64,000 nt of DNA. It comes from Cinclus cinclus. Its lineage: Eukaryota > Chordata > Aves > Passeriformes > Cinclidae. The stretch is from assembly GCF_963662255.1 (NCBI RefSeq), contig NC_085047.1, forward strand, positions 46,903,006-46,967,005. Direction: 5' to 3'. This document shows, one piece after another, positions 53,757 to 64,000 of this stretch. The notes beneath the pieces are model-generated. The model was given only the letters and a program-made list of their open reading frames with translations. It searched no databases and was not told the DNA's origin. Position 1 is the stretch's first letter, and each line of letters begins with the position of its first letter. Made by a program: the position numbers and the translations under genes.

Positions 53757-53979
53757 CAAAGACAATTCATTCACTTGAGCCCTTAAAAAGTAACCACTAT
53801 AAAGGTTTCATGCGGTGGGTTCTTATTGATTAGCTGTGTCATCACATCAGCTCCACTGTTGCCAAACTTTGTCGCATGCATAATGTATGATGGAGGCTTG
53901 GATGGAACATGCTGATTTTGTTCTGCACTTAAAGGTTTGTCCTCCTGGAGGAGAGCCTATGCCCACTCGCTTGATTTAG

Positions 53980-54105
53980 TACGAGAGGGAGCGCGAGAGA
54001 GTGAGTGAGAGAGAGAGAGAGAAAGGGAGAGGATGAATGGGAGTGAGAGCGCGAGAGAGAGGAGCCGAGGGGAGGAGGAGGGTGAGGAGGAGGAAGGCCT
54101 GATGC
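53980..54105 (+). repeat. Purine-rich GA tract in FGF9 3' UTR
   Basis: About 120 bases almost free of pyrimidines on the plus strand, with gagaga runs and gcgcgaga and ggaggagg pieces. In RNA it would be a long unstructured purine stretch. Confidence 0.85.
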
Positions 54106-54355
54106 ATGCTGGGGAATAGACACGCTTTTAAATTTTTGATCAGTTGTACTTCGTCATATATCAGCATAGCTGCCATACTTCGATTCATCAGGATTTTTGG
54201 CTGGTGGCCTGCTCAAGTGTACGCTGCATTTACAAAGGCATGGAGGGTGCAGTCTTACTTAAACAAGAGACTTTTCAGTTAATCGCTCTCTGGGTCTCAC
54301 CCCACTGAGTTTAAAGCAAAGACCTCTTAGTAAAAAAAAATAAAAATAAAAAGTT

Positions 54356-54425
54356 AAATTTATTTATAGAAATTCCAAAGGCAACATTTTATTTATTTTA
54401 TATATTTATTTATTATATAGAGTTT
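54356..54425 (+). promoter_or_regulatory. FGF9: AU-rich element cluster in FGF9 3' UTR
   Basis: Several ATTTA pentamers overlap or lie close together: aaatttatttatag, then attttatttattttatatat and ttatttattatat. Such clusters commonly bind mRNA decay and stability factors (TTP, HuR), so short-lived mRNA is inferred. Confidence 0.6.
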
Positions 54426-55692
54426 ATTTTTAATGAAATATGTACAGGCCAGATAGGCATTTTGGAAGCTTTAGGCTCTGTAAGCATTGAAATGGCAAAG
54501 GCCACTATGAACCTGTGGTAAATTCATGCAAGTAAATATAAAGGTGCATGGATAAAAAAAAAAAGCCAACAATAAAAAGGTAATAATAATAAATTCTAGT
54601 GACCCTCATGTACTAAAGGCGACAATCTCTTTTGTGCCCGTATTATTGTACAAGTATGCACACCACTCATAACACTGAGTCCTCACTCTTCTGACTGCTT
54701 GTTTCATAGCTTACCCCAGAGGATTAAAGAGAAAACTGGGTCTTCAACTTTTTTTTATGTGTCTGTAATATTTCCTCTCTGATAAAGTGACTTCTTACAT
54801 CATTGTAAATTTCACAGCTGTGGAAAATATAGGGGTTGGAATATATTCTACTTGTTAAAACCTATTGCAGATTATACCAAAGCTAAATGATAAATATGCT
54901 ATTTTTTTTTTCCTAAAGAGAATGCCAGAAACAGCATAAGTAATACCAACAACAATTATACTAATTTTAAGATTCCACAAAGAACACATAAATATTTCAG
55001 AGGGCAAAACCAGGTTAACAGGATCACTCTTGTAAACATGTTTATTTGTGCACTTGACTATCTACTATGAAATTATACAAGTTCCATAGGGGTCATTGTA
55101 ATACCTTTTATGGAAAATTGCTTTCAGTGTGAACTGTCATAATACATGATATTAGCACCCTTCCTAAAGTAAAACTTGCAAAATGAAACTAATAAATCTC
55201 TATCAATAATGACAATGAGGGGGACAGTATTAGACTTATTTTTATTGTTTTTCCTAAAGTATGTTCAAATATTCATGAGCCCTAAGTGAGGAAACTATGT
55301 AATATTTAAGGGTATGTAGTATTTTATGATAAGCACGCAAACACATTGATTAGCAGTTACCATTTGGAAATTAACCCTCAGGAAGAGGCATTTTTCCCCT
55401 TAATACTCTGAAGAAAAGGAAAAAAAAAAGAGACAAAAACCATGTTAAGATCCATACGACAAATGCATTTTGTAGTTGTTTTACCCTTCAGGATTTGAAT
55501 CTAGTGCCACTAAGTTGAGTGTAGCCTTCACCATTGGATATGTTGGGAGCAGGGCTGGTCCTGACACCCTGGCTGCCTGCATATGCACGGGGGCTCCTTA
55601 GGAGGAGTGACACAAAAGGTCGTAGCCTACTTGTAACTAAGAAATTTTTGCTCTAGAGCACCCTTGTTCATCTGTTTTATATTATTTGAAAC

Positions 55693-55938
55693 TTATTTCT
55701 GTTCTGGAGTGACCTCTGACTCGGTGTCCTGAGCAAACGCTCCCTTTCCGTACTGAAGCAAGTAGGAGGAGCCGTGTCTCAACCGGAGGTATCGGTAATC
55801 TGAAGCGTAACGCGGCGTTTTGTTGTAATTGTTTATGAAAGATAAAGGTACGTACATTACATTAGTTGATTTGTAGGGTACTTGTCTAGGGACTGTTGTT
55901 GCCTGGGAATTTACAGCCCTCAGCTGCAGCCCATGCAT
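55693..55938 (-). other. 81-codon antisense ORF in FGF9 3' UTR
   Basis: An ATG-initiated minus-strand frame of 81 codons with a balanced residue mix, beginning MHGLQLRAVN and ending in EVTPEQK. It overlaps a CpG-rich block that contrasts with its AT-rich surroundings. I recognise no domain. It could be a chance frame over a conserved UTR element, so it is not called as a gene. Confidence 0.25.
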
Positions 55939-56355
55939 TTGTCTCCCACCCTTTGGGGCTGTGGATTGTTCGGCTGCTGTGGATCAGCCGGATCGTTCAA
56001 ATGGGCGATGCAAAGACCTTGGAGGAAGAAAAGGCACTTCTGGGCAGGACTAGGGCTCATTGCTCCGTGCTAAATGGATCAACCCCACCACGAGGAAGGG
56101 AGGTTGCAACTCTCTGCTGTTTCAGTAAATCTGACATACACCAGGAAATTATTTGCAAAGGTTAAAATGACTCTGAGTTGAGGCCGCAATACTAGGCCGC
56201 AGTTAAGTCTTAATGTTAAATTGACTTGGATTTTTAGTCATAGGCTAATCATTACTACTAGTTAACATGTTTTATTTAATTTATTTTTTTTTTGTATTTT
56301 TCTAAAGAAAGGATTAAACTCGAGAAAAATGTTATGAGTTTATGGCAGTCCTTCT

Positions 56356-56361
56356 AAATAA
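56356..56361 (+). terminator. FGF9: Candidate FGF9 polyadenylation signal
   Basis: AATAAA within ttctaaataaactgtaa. It is followed by TG-rich sequence (aatggtgtgt) about 35 bases downstream, the usual layout of a cleavage site. Earlier AATAAA copies near 54570 and 55190 could give shorter transcripts. Confidence 0.5.
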
Positions 56362-56397
56362 ACTGTAACCGATTTACTCGAATAACCCGTAATGGTG

Positions 56398-56422
56398 TGT
56401 AAATACTGACTTTATGTAAATA
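56398..56422 (+). promoter_or_regulatory. Pair of Pumilio-type motifs
   Basis: Two TGTAAATA octamers (56398-56405 and 56415-56422) match the Pumilio recognition element UGUANAUA. A third lies at 56897-56904. They act only if the transcript extends past the AATAAA at 56356. Confidence 0.5.
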
Positions 56423-56896
56423 TCGGAACATGTAATTTAACTTAGGTATTATTGCAAGACTGGAAGGCCCAGGAGCTGGCAGTCTGCCACTCCCTGCAGG
56501 TTCACTGGGTCAAATTTGGCCTGTTTTGGGTAGCAAACACCAGATTCTGTTCAGTCCCTTGTGTAAAATGAGCTATTTCTGCTTGTTTTCTGGTGGGGGA
56601 TGGGTGAAACCATTGTCACCTGGGTGCTGCTCAGCTCTTTTGCCAAGGCGTGAAGGGGTACGGATGCCTTCCTGCTCCTTGTGTGATCCTGCCAAAACAG
56701 GGCAGCAGAGAGCTGACATGGCAGAGCAGGGAGGCTTGCAGTGCCTCTCCCCCCGTGCTGGGGAGAAACAGAAGTCTTCACTTTCTAGTGCTGTCCATCT
56801 GGCACCTTTCTCGAGCACTAAAATTGACTTGAAGAAAAATCTGAGGGAAAAAGAAAAGAACAATTGGTGTTATATACTTGATATTCTGTAATGGTG

Positions 56897-56904
56897 TGTA
56901 AATA
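56897..56904 (+). promoter_or_regulatory. Third Pumilio-type motif
   Basis: TGTAAATA within gtaatggtgtgtaaatac, an 18-base string that is identical to 56389-56406. Confidence 0.45.
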
Positions 56905-56979
56905 CGTGCAGAAATATGTAATTTGTATAAATATATTGCTATAGAATTTTGACAATTGGTATTATTTGCTTGATGTCCC

Positions 56980-59900
56980 TTCAGAGCATTTTCTTGTAAC
57001 TGTGCACATGTGTAATAATGGGATGGCAAAGAGATGTCCTTGTTTATTCCTAGAAAGAGTGCGAGAATATTCCAGGAAGACAAAGATCATCAATATTTTC
57101 TATGCCTTTGCAAATTTGGAAAAAAGCAGGGAGATGTGTTTTTGGCAAGAATTGTATTAGCAATTCACCTGAAGCAGATCTGTCTGGGCAAGCAGTATGG
57201 CCCAAAAGGTGATAGAGATCCAGACCAGTGTTATGGTATGGTCTGGTGTGGTGCTGCATTTGGTAATGTATAAGGCAACACTCCCAAATGTAAGTGGGGT
57301 GAATGAAACCTGGCAGAGCTGGATAGTGCAGAGTGGAAAGAGAAAAATCTTAGGAAAATTGCCCTAAGTTTCTACCAATCAGTGCAGGACTCAAACTGTC
57401 TGCCAATTGGATGGAAATTAAAAAGGGAGTCTTTCAAAAATGACGGGGTGTAAGGTGTGGAGGCTGGAGATGACACTCTGGCCTAAAAAGTCAAGCACTT
57501 CTGTTGTCCTCTGAAAATAAGATAAATATTAGTTTAATAACATATGCATAATAACATTATGTTTTTAATAATTTAATTAATATGCAAATAGGAGGGAGCT
57601 GAAAAGATGCTTCTGAGGCAGTTTCTTTGTCTAGAGAATATTGCAAGAGGTAAGAGAAGATGCTTCTGCAGCATGTCTTTCACAATCTGCTGACTTATGC
57701 TCTGCTCTGGCTCTTGTACCAAGTAAAGAAGTGACTGTGAGGGTCAGCTCTGTTACTCATGATTATAGGAGTAGAAATGGATGGTCTGTGAGCCATGCTG
57801 AATACCTTTTTGTATTAACTCCTGTCCCACCTACTGAGTTCTCACAAGGTCCCCATGAGGTACACTAGCAAACCTCGAGATGTGACCAGGCTCCTTACAA
57901 CTGCAGTTTGTTTTGCAGAAATTGAGAGGTTCCAGATTCTTTGAAATTTTGATGAAAATCTTGGAAACTCAGCCCTCTACTTATGTAGCTGTGTATGTGC
58001 AGGAAGCCATATTTGTAGGCAAACTGGGGAAAGAAGTAACCAACCATGTAATCCTCAATATTTTATTCCACATGGCCCATTGTTTACTGATCCGAGAATA
58101 AAACCAGAAGACTCCTGTTTTCTAGAATTTTATCTCTGTTCTTAAACTGTTAGAGCTCTCCATGGGTAGTTCACAAGTCAGTTCTGTCCTGCCTTTTTGT
58201 TACCTTTCACCTTTCCATGACGCTACAAGGTGGCTTTCCCATCTGGTCCCCAAGTAAGGACCACTAGTAAAAACTCATCTTCTCTTGTCAGGAAGCTGGA
58301 ACAGCCTGCCCTAGACTTTGTTGCTGAACATTTTGGCATTGAAGTATGAAGGTCATGGATAATTGGCATCTTAAATCTAGGTCTCAAAAAATTTATGCAT
58401 CAAGGAGAAGAAAGACAATTAGTGATTAGAAAAAGAAAAAATACTATTGCAAAGGTATCTTGCCAGATTAGATGCCAGAAGTTTGAAAGCAGGAAATATT
58501 TATTGGTGTTCTGGAAATTTTAAGTGAAAATAATATCAAGTTACACCTACAAAGTAATTTACAAACTCAGTATTTTTGCTTTTTTTTCCTGTAATGGTTT
58601 TCTATCTTTAATAACTTGTGTGTGTATGTTTTCTTCTACCCTTTGATATTGAAAATGATTGTTTTATTTTTTCATTCATGATTTCTGAAGTCCAGCTGCC
58701 TTTATGTAATTTTTCAGAGTTATTCTGGTCTGATCCTTGGGGCAGGAAACTTGCCATGTGATTCTGGGTTAGAATAGAGGATCACATGCATTGCAAAGAC
58801 GCTGCTCTTGTGCTCAGAGTAGCTGTTACAGTCCATAGGATGACCTTTTCTTTTCACATCTATTACATGAAGGGCAACAACATGAACTGTACTTTAATTC
58901 TCTGTATGTTGTTTTTATCATGGCAGAAGTCTTTCCAAATGATCTCCAAGTCATGCCAGCTTTATTAAACCTGCCTCTGTTGCTTGAACAGCCTCTCGCA
59001 AATATCCTGTCACAGAGAGCTGTGTATAAAATAAATTTTAGCTTTATACTGTTTAGTGATGCAAAAGGGATTTCACTTCATAGCAAAAACACCCCCACAA
59101 AAACCAAAAAACAACAACCCAAAACAAGGCCAAAAACCCAATCCCCTTTTTCTTTAGGTTGAGGGAAATTTTTTTGATGTGCACCATTCACAGGTAGTGA
59201 CTACATATTCAAGAGAATTCTGGAATTAGACTGCACTGTTAGAATGTTTCTCATATTTCTGTTTTCTTGAGAAATAACAGGCCATCAAATTGTGGTGATA
59301 TGCAAAATATGGCCTGTAGATTTTTTCCCATGTCCAGAGGGTCTGGATTTATGTATATCTTACAGTTGGAGGCAGTCAGTCTAGGTGAAAAGAGCATTTC
59401 TGTAATGTTGGAACTCATTCATTTTGTTGACAACCTCTTCCCTGCCCCTGCAAAGAGTGGCTTTAGTTAAAATTATTATTGTTATTTCTACCCTTGTTGA
59501 GAGAGTAGATGTAAACATTGAAACAGTGTCTTGAAATGCTCCCTCACAGCTGTGCTCTTGAATGCATACTTCTTTATTTTATACTTCTTATGTAGTATGA
59601 TTTCTATTGCTTTTCAGAAATCTTTATGCTTGTTATGAATGTCCACAGACTGAAGTAGTTGCAGTCAAATTATGTATCTCTGCTTAAGCCAGTCGTCTTT
59701 TTCTAAATCTCTAATATTTGGCAGTGAGGCAGTAACTTCTCAGGTACAACTCTCATTTTTCCTTTTTTCTTCTTCCTGCCACAATTAATCTTTTTTATTC
59801 TGGGACTGTAGTTAGTTTCACAAACCTTTACAAAGAACGTTCATGGTATGTCCATCTTATCTTCATTCCAGGGAAGCAGAGGACTTGCTGGTAAACAGTT

Positions 59901-62900
59901 CTCTTCGATACATTGTTTGGTTTGACCCCAGATGAAATCAGTGCTTACATCTTCCTGTTCAGGATGGCTTGGGTCTTTACCATACAGTGTCCCTGGTATG
60001 ATCATTAGAAGGGTGTTCAACATATAATGTCAGTTTATTTGGATATGGTGTATCCATTCCATTTCTCCTTTCACTAGGTGTTCTGTGCAAACCCTTTTTT
60101 ATTATCAATTAAGAGCATTTAACATCTAAAGTACATTATAGACATCACCTTATTAACTTGAAATATCTTCATCAGCCACTTTGTATTACTTTATGTTGGC
60201 AACTCATTGAATTATAAGGACTTGACATGCTTGTTAAAAATGCGCAATTTGCTTGTCAATCCCTTTTATTGTAAGACCTGAACTGTTCTCTGAAGAATGA
60301 AAGTCAGGTACACATCCCCAGTTCCATTAAGGATATTTTCCTCACTGGCTCCAGTACACCCCACTGTCCTTCAGAGGAAAGCAGTTCTTTTGGCCTCCTC
60401 AATGTGCATGGAAATCACTCCCAAATGGCCTGCTGTATTATGTGCTTTCCAGTATTAGTTCTCTTCCTTCTAATGAAACCCACACCCTTCCAGTATTTTT
60501 TAAGCTGCTTCTTCCTATCACCTCAATCTTCCTAGTAGAATTTTGTGGTATTTGGATACTATCAGTGAAACCTATATTTTGTAATTGTGATTGAGACCAG
60601 TGTAATCTCATTACCAATCAAGTCAGTCTTTACCCAGTAAAAAAAATTGGAAGAAACAGTGAAGGAAAAGAAAACTGCATGTAACTCCTTATCTCAAGTG
60701 TGTTTGAAGGAGGCTAATGTGAACTTGCTCATGCTAAGATCCCTCTCAACAGATTTCCATACTCTAAACTGTCATTCTGGGACTCTGTAATATCCCATTA
60801 CTTTCCAACTGATAGTATCTGTCATCTTAGCAAACGCTTTTGTCAGTGTCTATGAAGCTGATGCACAGTGAACTCCATGAATGCTCTGCTGAGGTGATGG
60901 TGTTACACACTGCCATAGTCACTGATATTTTCGGTTGCTTGAGATCAGCCTGCTCTCTTCCAAGTGGAATGTCACCTGCTTGTTCCTCTGTAACAATGTG
61001 CCTGCCAGGCTGCTGCTTGGTATAGAAAGGAAGTTGCTGTCTTTTGGTTTATTGTGCTACACAAGCAGTTCCCTCAACAAGAGACTACCTTCCTTGTTCC
61101 AGGACCACATGGACCACATGCAAATTCAGTAGAATTTGCACCTCTTATCTTTCCCACCTCAGCCCATATTCCATTGCACCTAATCAATGTTTCTATTTTT
61201 ATGGCCTTATTATCTATCTGAAAAATGCAGTGTTGGTGTATGCTACGCCAGAAGGCTGTTCTGAGCAGACTGGTGTTTTCCTTCTGGACTGTCTATGAGT
61301 TGGTATATACACACAGGTACTCTGCTAGAAGCATCTCATAGCCTTCCTTCTCTTTAATACAAACCAGCCTGCTTGATTAGATTAAGGTAGGATCCTAGGA
61401 GTACCCCCACCCTTCTGTAGCAGTGTCATGGAAAACAAGCAAGGTTCCCATCCCAGTTGTCAATAATTGTCTTTGCTATACGAATTTGGTGGCTATGACA
61501 TCTTAAAAGCAACCCTCCCCCAAACTAGATTAACAACAGGGTTGACAGTACATGTGTAAATTGTTTATTTCCAATTCCTCTCTTGGATTGCTTAAATAAA
61601 CAATTAAAAATCAGCCAATATTCTTGAGTTGAAATTTTGAGGTCAAATCTGTGTTAATCGTAGCCATATTTTCATTTGTAATAGTAGGTAAGTGTTCCAT
61701 GGCTCATGAAGTAGTGTGTAGCTGAGCGTCCATTTCTTTCTTAATGTGATTTGCTCACAGAAACGTGGTCTTGGAGACCATATTCAGCTTTTACATGGGT
61801 TTGTGAGTCCTCTAATGCACAGCAGAAGAGCTTACCTCCCCACCTGCTGCAGATGCCCCTTAAACCTCCCCTCAGCTGCTGCTGCCCAGCTCCAGGGTTA
61901 ACTTCCAGCAAGGCAAAGCGCTCACTCAGACAGGCTGAGGAACTTCTCTGTGCTGCAGGGAAAGTCTCTCTGAAAGAGGGAGAGGAGGCAAAGAGACGTG
62001 TTGAAAACAGGGTTCATCTAAGCAGGGGGACAAGGAAATTCCCAGGTTTGTTGGGGGAAATTAGCACAGTCTGAAGATGTAGTAAAACAGAAATACAAAT
62101 GTTTCTGTTTCTTCTCTCTGCTTTGCCTGTGTGCTACCTCTTTCCCCCCAAGCACGCTCTCCCCACTTTCTAGCTAACTGATGCTTCTTAGGAGCTTTAG
62201 AAGACCGTGTGTTGCACACCTTTAATAAGCAACCCATCTCAGGGGTTTGTTCCATAATGTAAGTGGTGCTAGAAGGATTCAGACCAGAGAAGGAGGTTAG
62301 AATATATATATGGGAAACTTTCTCCATATACGGAGGACTGGAACAACCTCACTGTTGACATGAATGGGTGCTGCAGAGCCTGGCCTGCCAAGGTGTGTGC
62401 CTTGCTGTGGTGCAGACAGCAAAGGTGTCTGCTGAGCAAGGCCTGTGTCTGGCAGCAGGAGATGTCTGTGTTCCTTCTTTGCAAAATTCCCATTTGACCA
62501 CAGGCAGCTACTTAAGATACAGGCAATTTGTTCCTAACTGATCTTCATATAAGTGAGTTTAAGGCTAAGCCCTGGCTTGGAGGAAATCAATATCTGCATG
62601 GTCAGTACAACTGATGCAGGCTTACTAATGAGAGGAGGTAGGATAGACTTGAAGTTTTCCTCTCTTCCACAGTTCTCGGTGTTGCAGACATGAATCAATT
62701 TTTGTAGAGGTGTTCCTCTTACTAAGGTCAAGATTATTCGCTGCTTTGTCTCCAATAACCAGTTAGGATGTATTACTGGAGCTATAGCCTTCTGTAGGCA
62801 TAAACCTCGTGAACACCACAGAGAATGAAAACAAGACGAAAATAAGAGATGTTTTCTTCTAGATTGGCCTGAACCAGAAGTCAAACATCTCAAGTAGGAT

Positions 62901-64000
62901 GACTTGGTAACCTTGGGCCTCTTCCATCACTGCTGTTGCTGGCACCTGCTGTTTGTCTTTGTGGGCAGCAGCACGCAGGGTGCACAGTGCCTGCTGGGGG
63001 AATCTCCCTGCCCTTGACTCACCCCTCTTGAGGTGTTGGAGGTAAGGGCTGGTACAGGAGAGATGTAGTGAGAACTGCAGTGAATCCACTGATTCAGGGG
63101 AGGAAGAAAGGACCAGCTCTCCCAGCCTTTGTGTACTCAAACAGTGGCACTGGTGGGAAAGACCAAAACCATTCCAATGCTGGCATCAATCCCATCAATC
63201 CCAGACCTCTGTCTCTTAGCAAAGGCTCCCTGAATTTCAGAATTAACATCTGGTTTAAAAAGGAGGTTTTCTCCTCAAGGTATTATTTGTTCAGGATAAA
63301 TGGGAAAATTTATATCTTAGAGTTATTTTTCCAGGTAAGCTATCAGGCAAGTCCACAGATCAATGAGTTTTTTCCTCTTTTCCTTGTATTTTACACTTCC
63401 AAGTGAAAACCAAAGGCAATTGTCCATTTCTTCCCTTCTTGAGGAGGTCATTGGTTCTGGGAAGACATGGATGGGAGTGTGTTGCAGAGCAATTTAGGAA
63501 ATTAAGCTGCACAAAGCTTATCGTTGCAAGGGGACTAGAACAGTAGTAGATGAGCCAATACTTGTATTCACATAATTTTTGGACACAAAACCCTCAACTT
63601 TCTTGCTTCTGAAATCTCTAAGTAATTGGAAAAATGACTTAAACAGCAACCAATAGAATGAATAGCTACTTGGCAGTGAAGAAGAAGCAGAACAGAAGTG
63701 GCTCTGTCACTTGGACCCTCTCACTCAAGCTCACTAAGAAGGTATTTATTTACACAGCCTTGGACGCCCATTGGCTTCCCCTAGATTTATTATCTGCTCC
63801 TATTTTGACTCAGGTCTCATCATCCCTGTCCTTTGGGCAGCAGTAGGATCTTCATCTGCTCTTGCAGGTCATTTGTTGTGAATATCTTGGTAATTCTCTA
63901 GGTAAGACCTTCTCTATTTCATGCTTCTCTCTTGAACTGTATGTGGTGCAAAACTGGTCACAGCATTTCCCATTTTTTACACACTGCAGACTTGCCCCAT
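56980..64000. other. Downstream intergenic region, no gene recognised
   Basis: AT-rich sequence with short unsupported frames on both strands (for example 62534-62893 minus, 61751-62074 plus). An A/C-rich run occurs near 59083-59140. No CR1 copy, RNA gene or CpG island was identified with confidence. Confidence 0.5.

Larger units (their letters stand above)
53757..56380 (+). other. FGF9: FGF9 3' UTR (predicted)
   Basis: Sequence after the stop with features of a long regulated 3' UTR: a purine-rich GA tract (about 53980-54105), an AU-rich block with overlapping ATTTA motifs (about 54356-54425), and AATAAA signals near 54570, 55190 and 56356. The signal at 56356 gives a UTR of about 2.6 kb, which is a likely main end. 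An extension to about 57000 is possible because motif-rich AT sequence continues. A CpG-rich block at 55700-56000 stands out. Confidence 0.6.

Noticed and set aside
58290..58370. Possible CR1 piece (ggaacagcctgccc)
   Set aside because: Only a short block matches. The CR1 tail expected after it is missing.

Overview
This window looks like a bird nuclear genome. It holds spliced vertebrate genes with GT-AG introns and CpG-island promoters in an AT-rich background, and all five recognisable LINE pieces are CR1 tails, the family that dominates bird genomes. Turtles and crocodilians also carry CR1, so a non-avian sauropsid is not strictly excluded. The species cannot be read from this sequence.

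Two protein-coding genes lie head-to-head. At the left edge, on the minus strand, is the first coding exon of MICU2 (3048-3251), a regulator of the mitochondrial calcium uniporter. Its CpG-island promoter lies just to the right, and its intron 1 runs off the left edge. About 24.6 kb to the right, on the plus strand, is the complete coding sequence of FGF9, in three exons (27825-28101, 34582-34685, 53511-53756). They join into exactly 208 codons plus a stop, with consensus splice sites. The MICU2-FGF9 neighbourhood and its divergent orientation match the arrangement known in other vertebrates.

Layout: 1-3047 MICU2 intron 1; 3048-3251 MICU2 exon 1; about 2580-3480 CpG island; 3480-26180 intergenic, with CR1 tails, a MIR-like SINE scrap, an orphan CpG island (about 21030-22110) and a broken immunoglobulin V-set-like coding remnant (22659-23228, minus); 26180-27824 FGF9 promoter, TATA-like box and long leader with several upstream ORFs; 27825-53756 FGF9 exons and introns; 53757 to about 56400 or 57000 the FGF9 3' UTR, with AU-rich and Pumilio-type motifs; 57000-64000 gene-free downstream sequence. 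FGF9 intron 1 carries further GC-rich blocks. Intron 2 carries microsatellites, a long near-perfect hairpin and two CR1 tails.

The two genes are not functionally linked. One encodes a mitochondrial Ca2+ gatekeeper subunit and the other a secreted growth factor. I found no evidence of a wholly new multi-gene system. The most unusual items are the uORF-rich FGF9 leader, the V-set-like remnant, the long inverted repeat at 43176-43297, an antisense ORF within a CpG-rich block of the FGF9 3' UTR, and small tandem duplications beside FGF9 exon 3 and in its distal 3' UTR.
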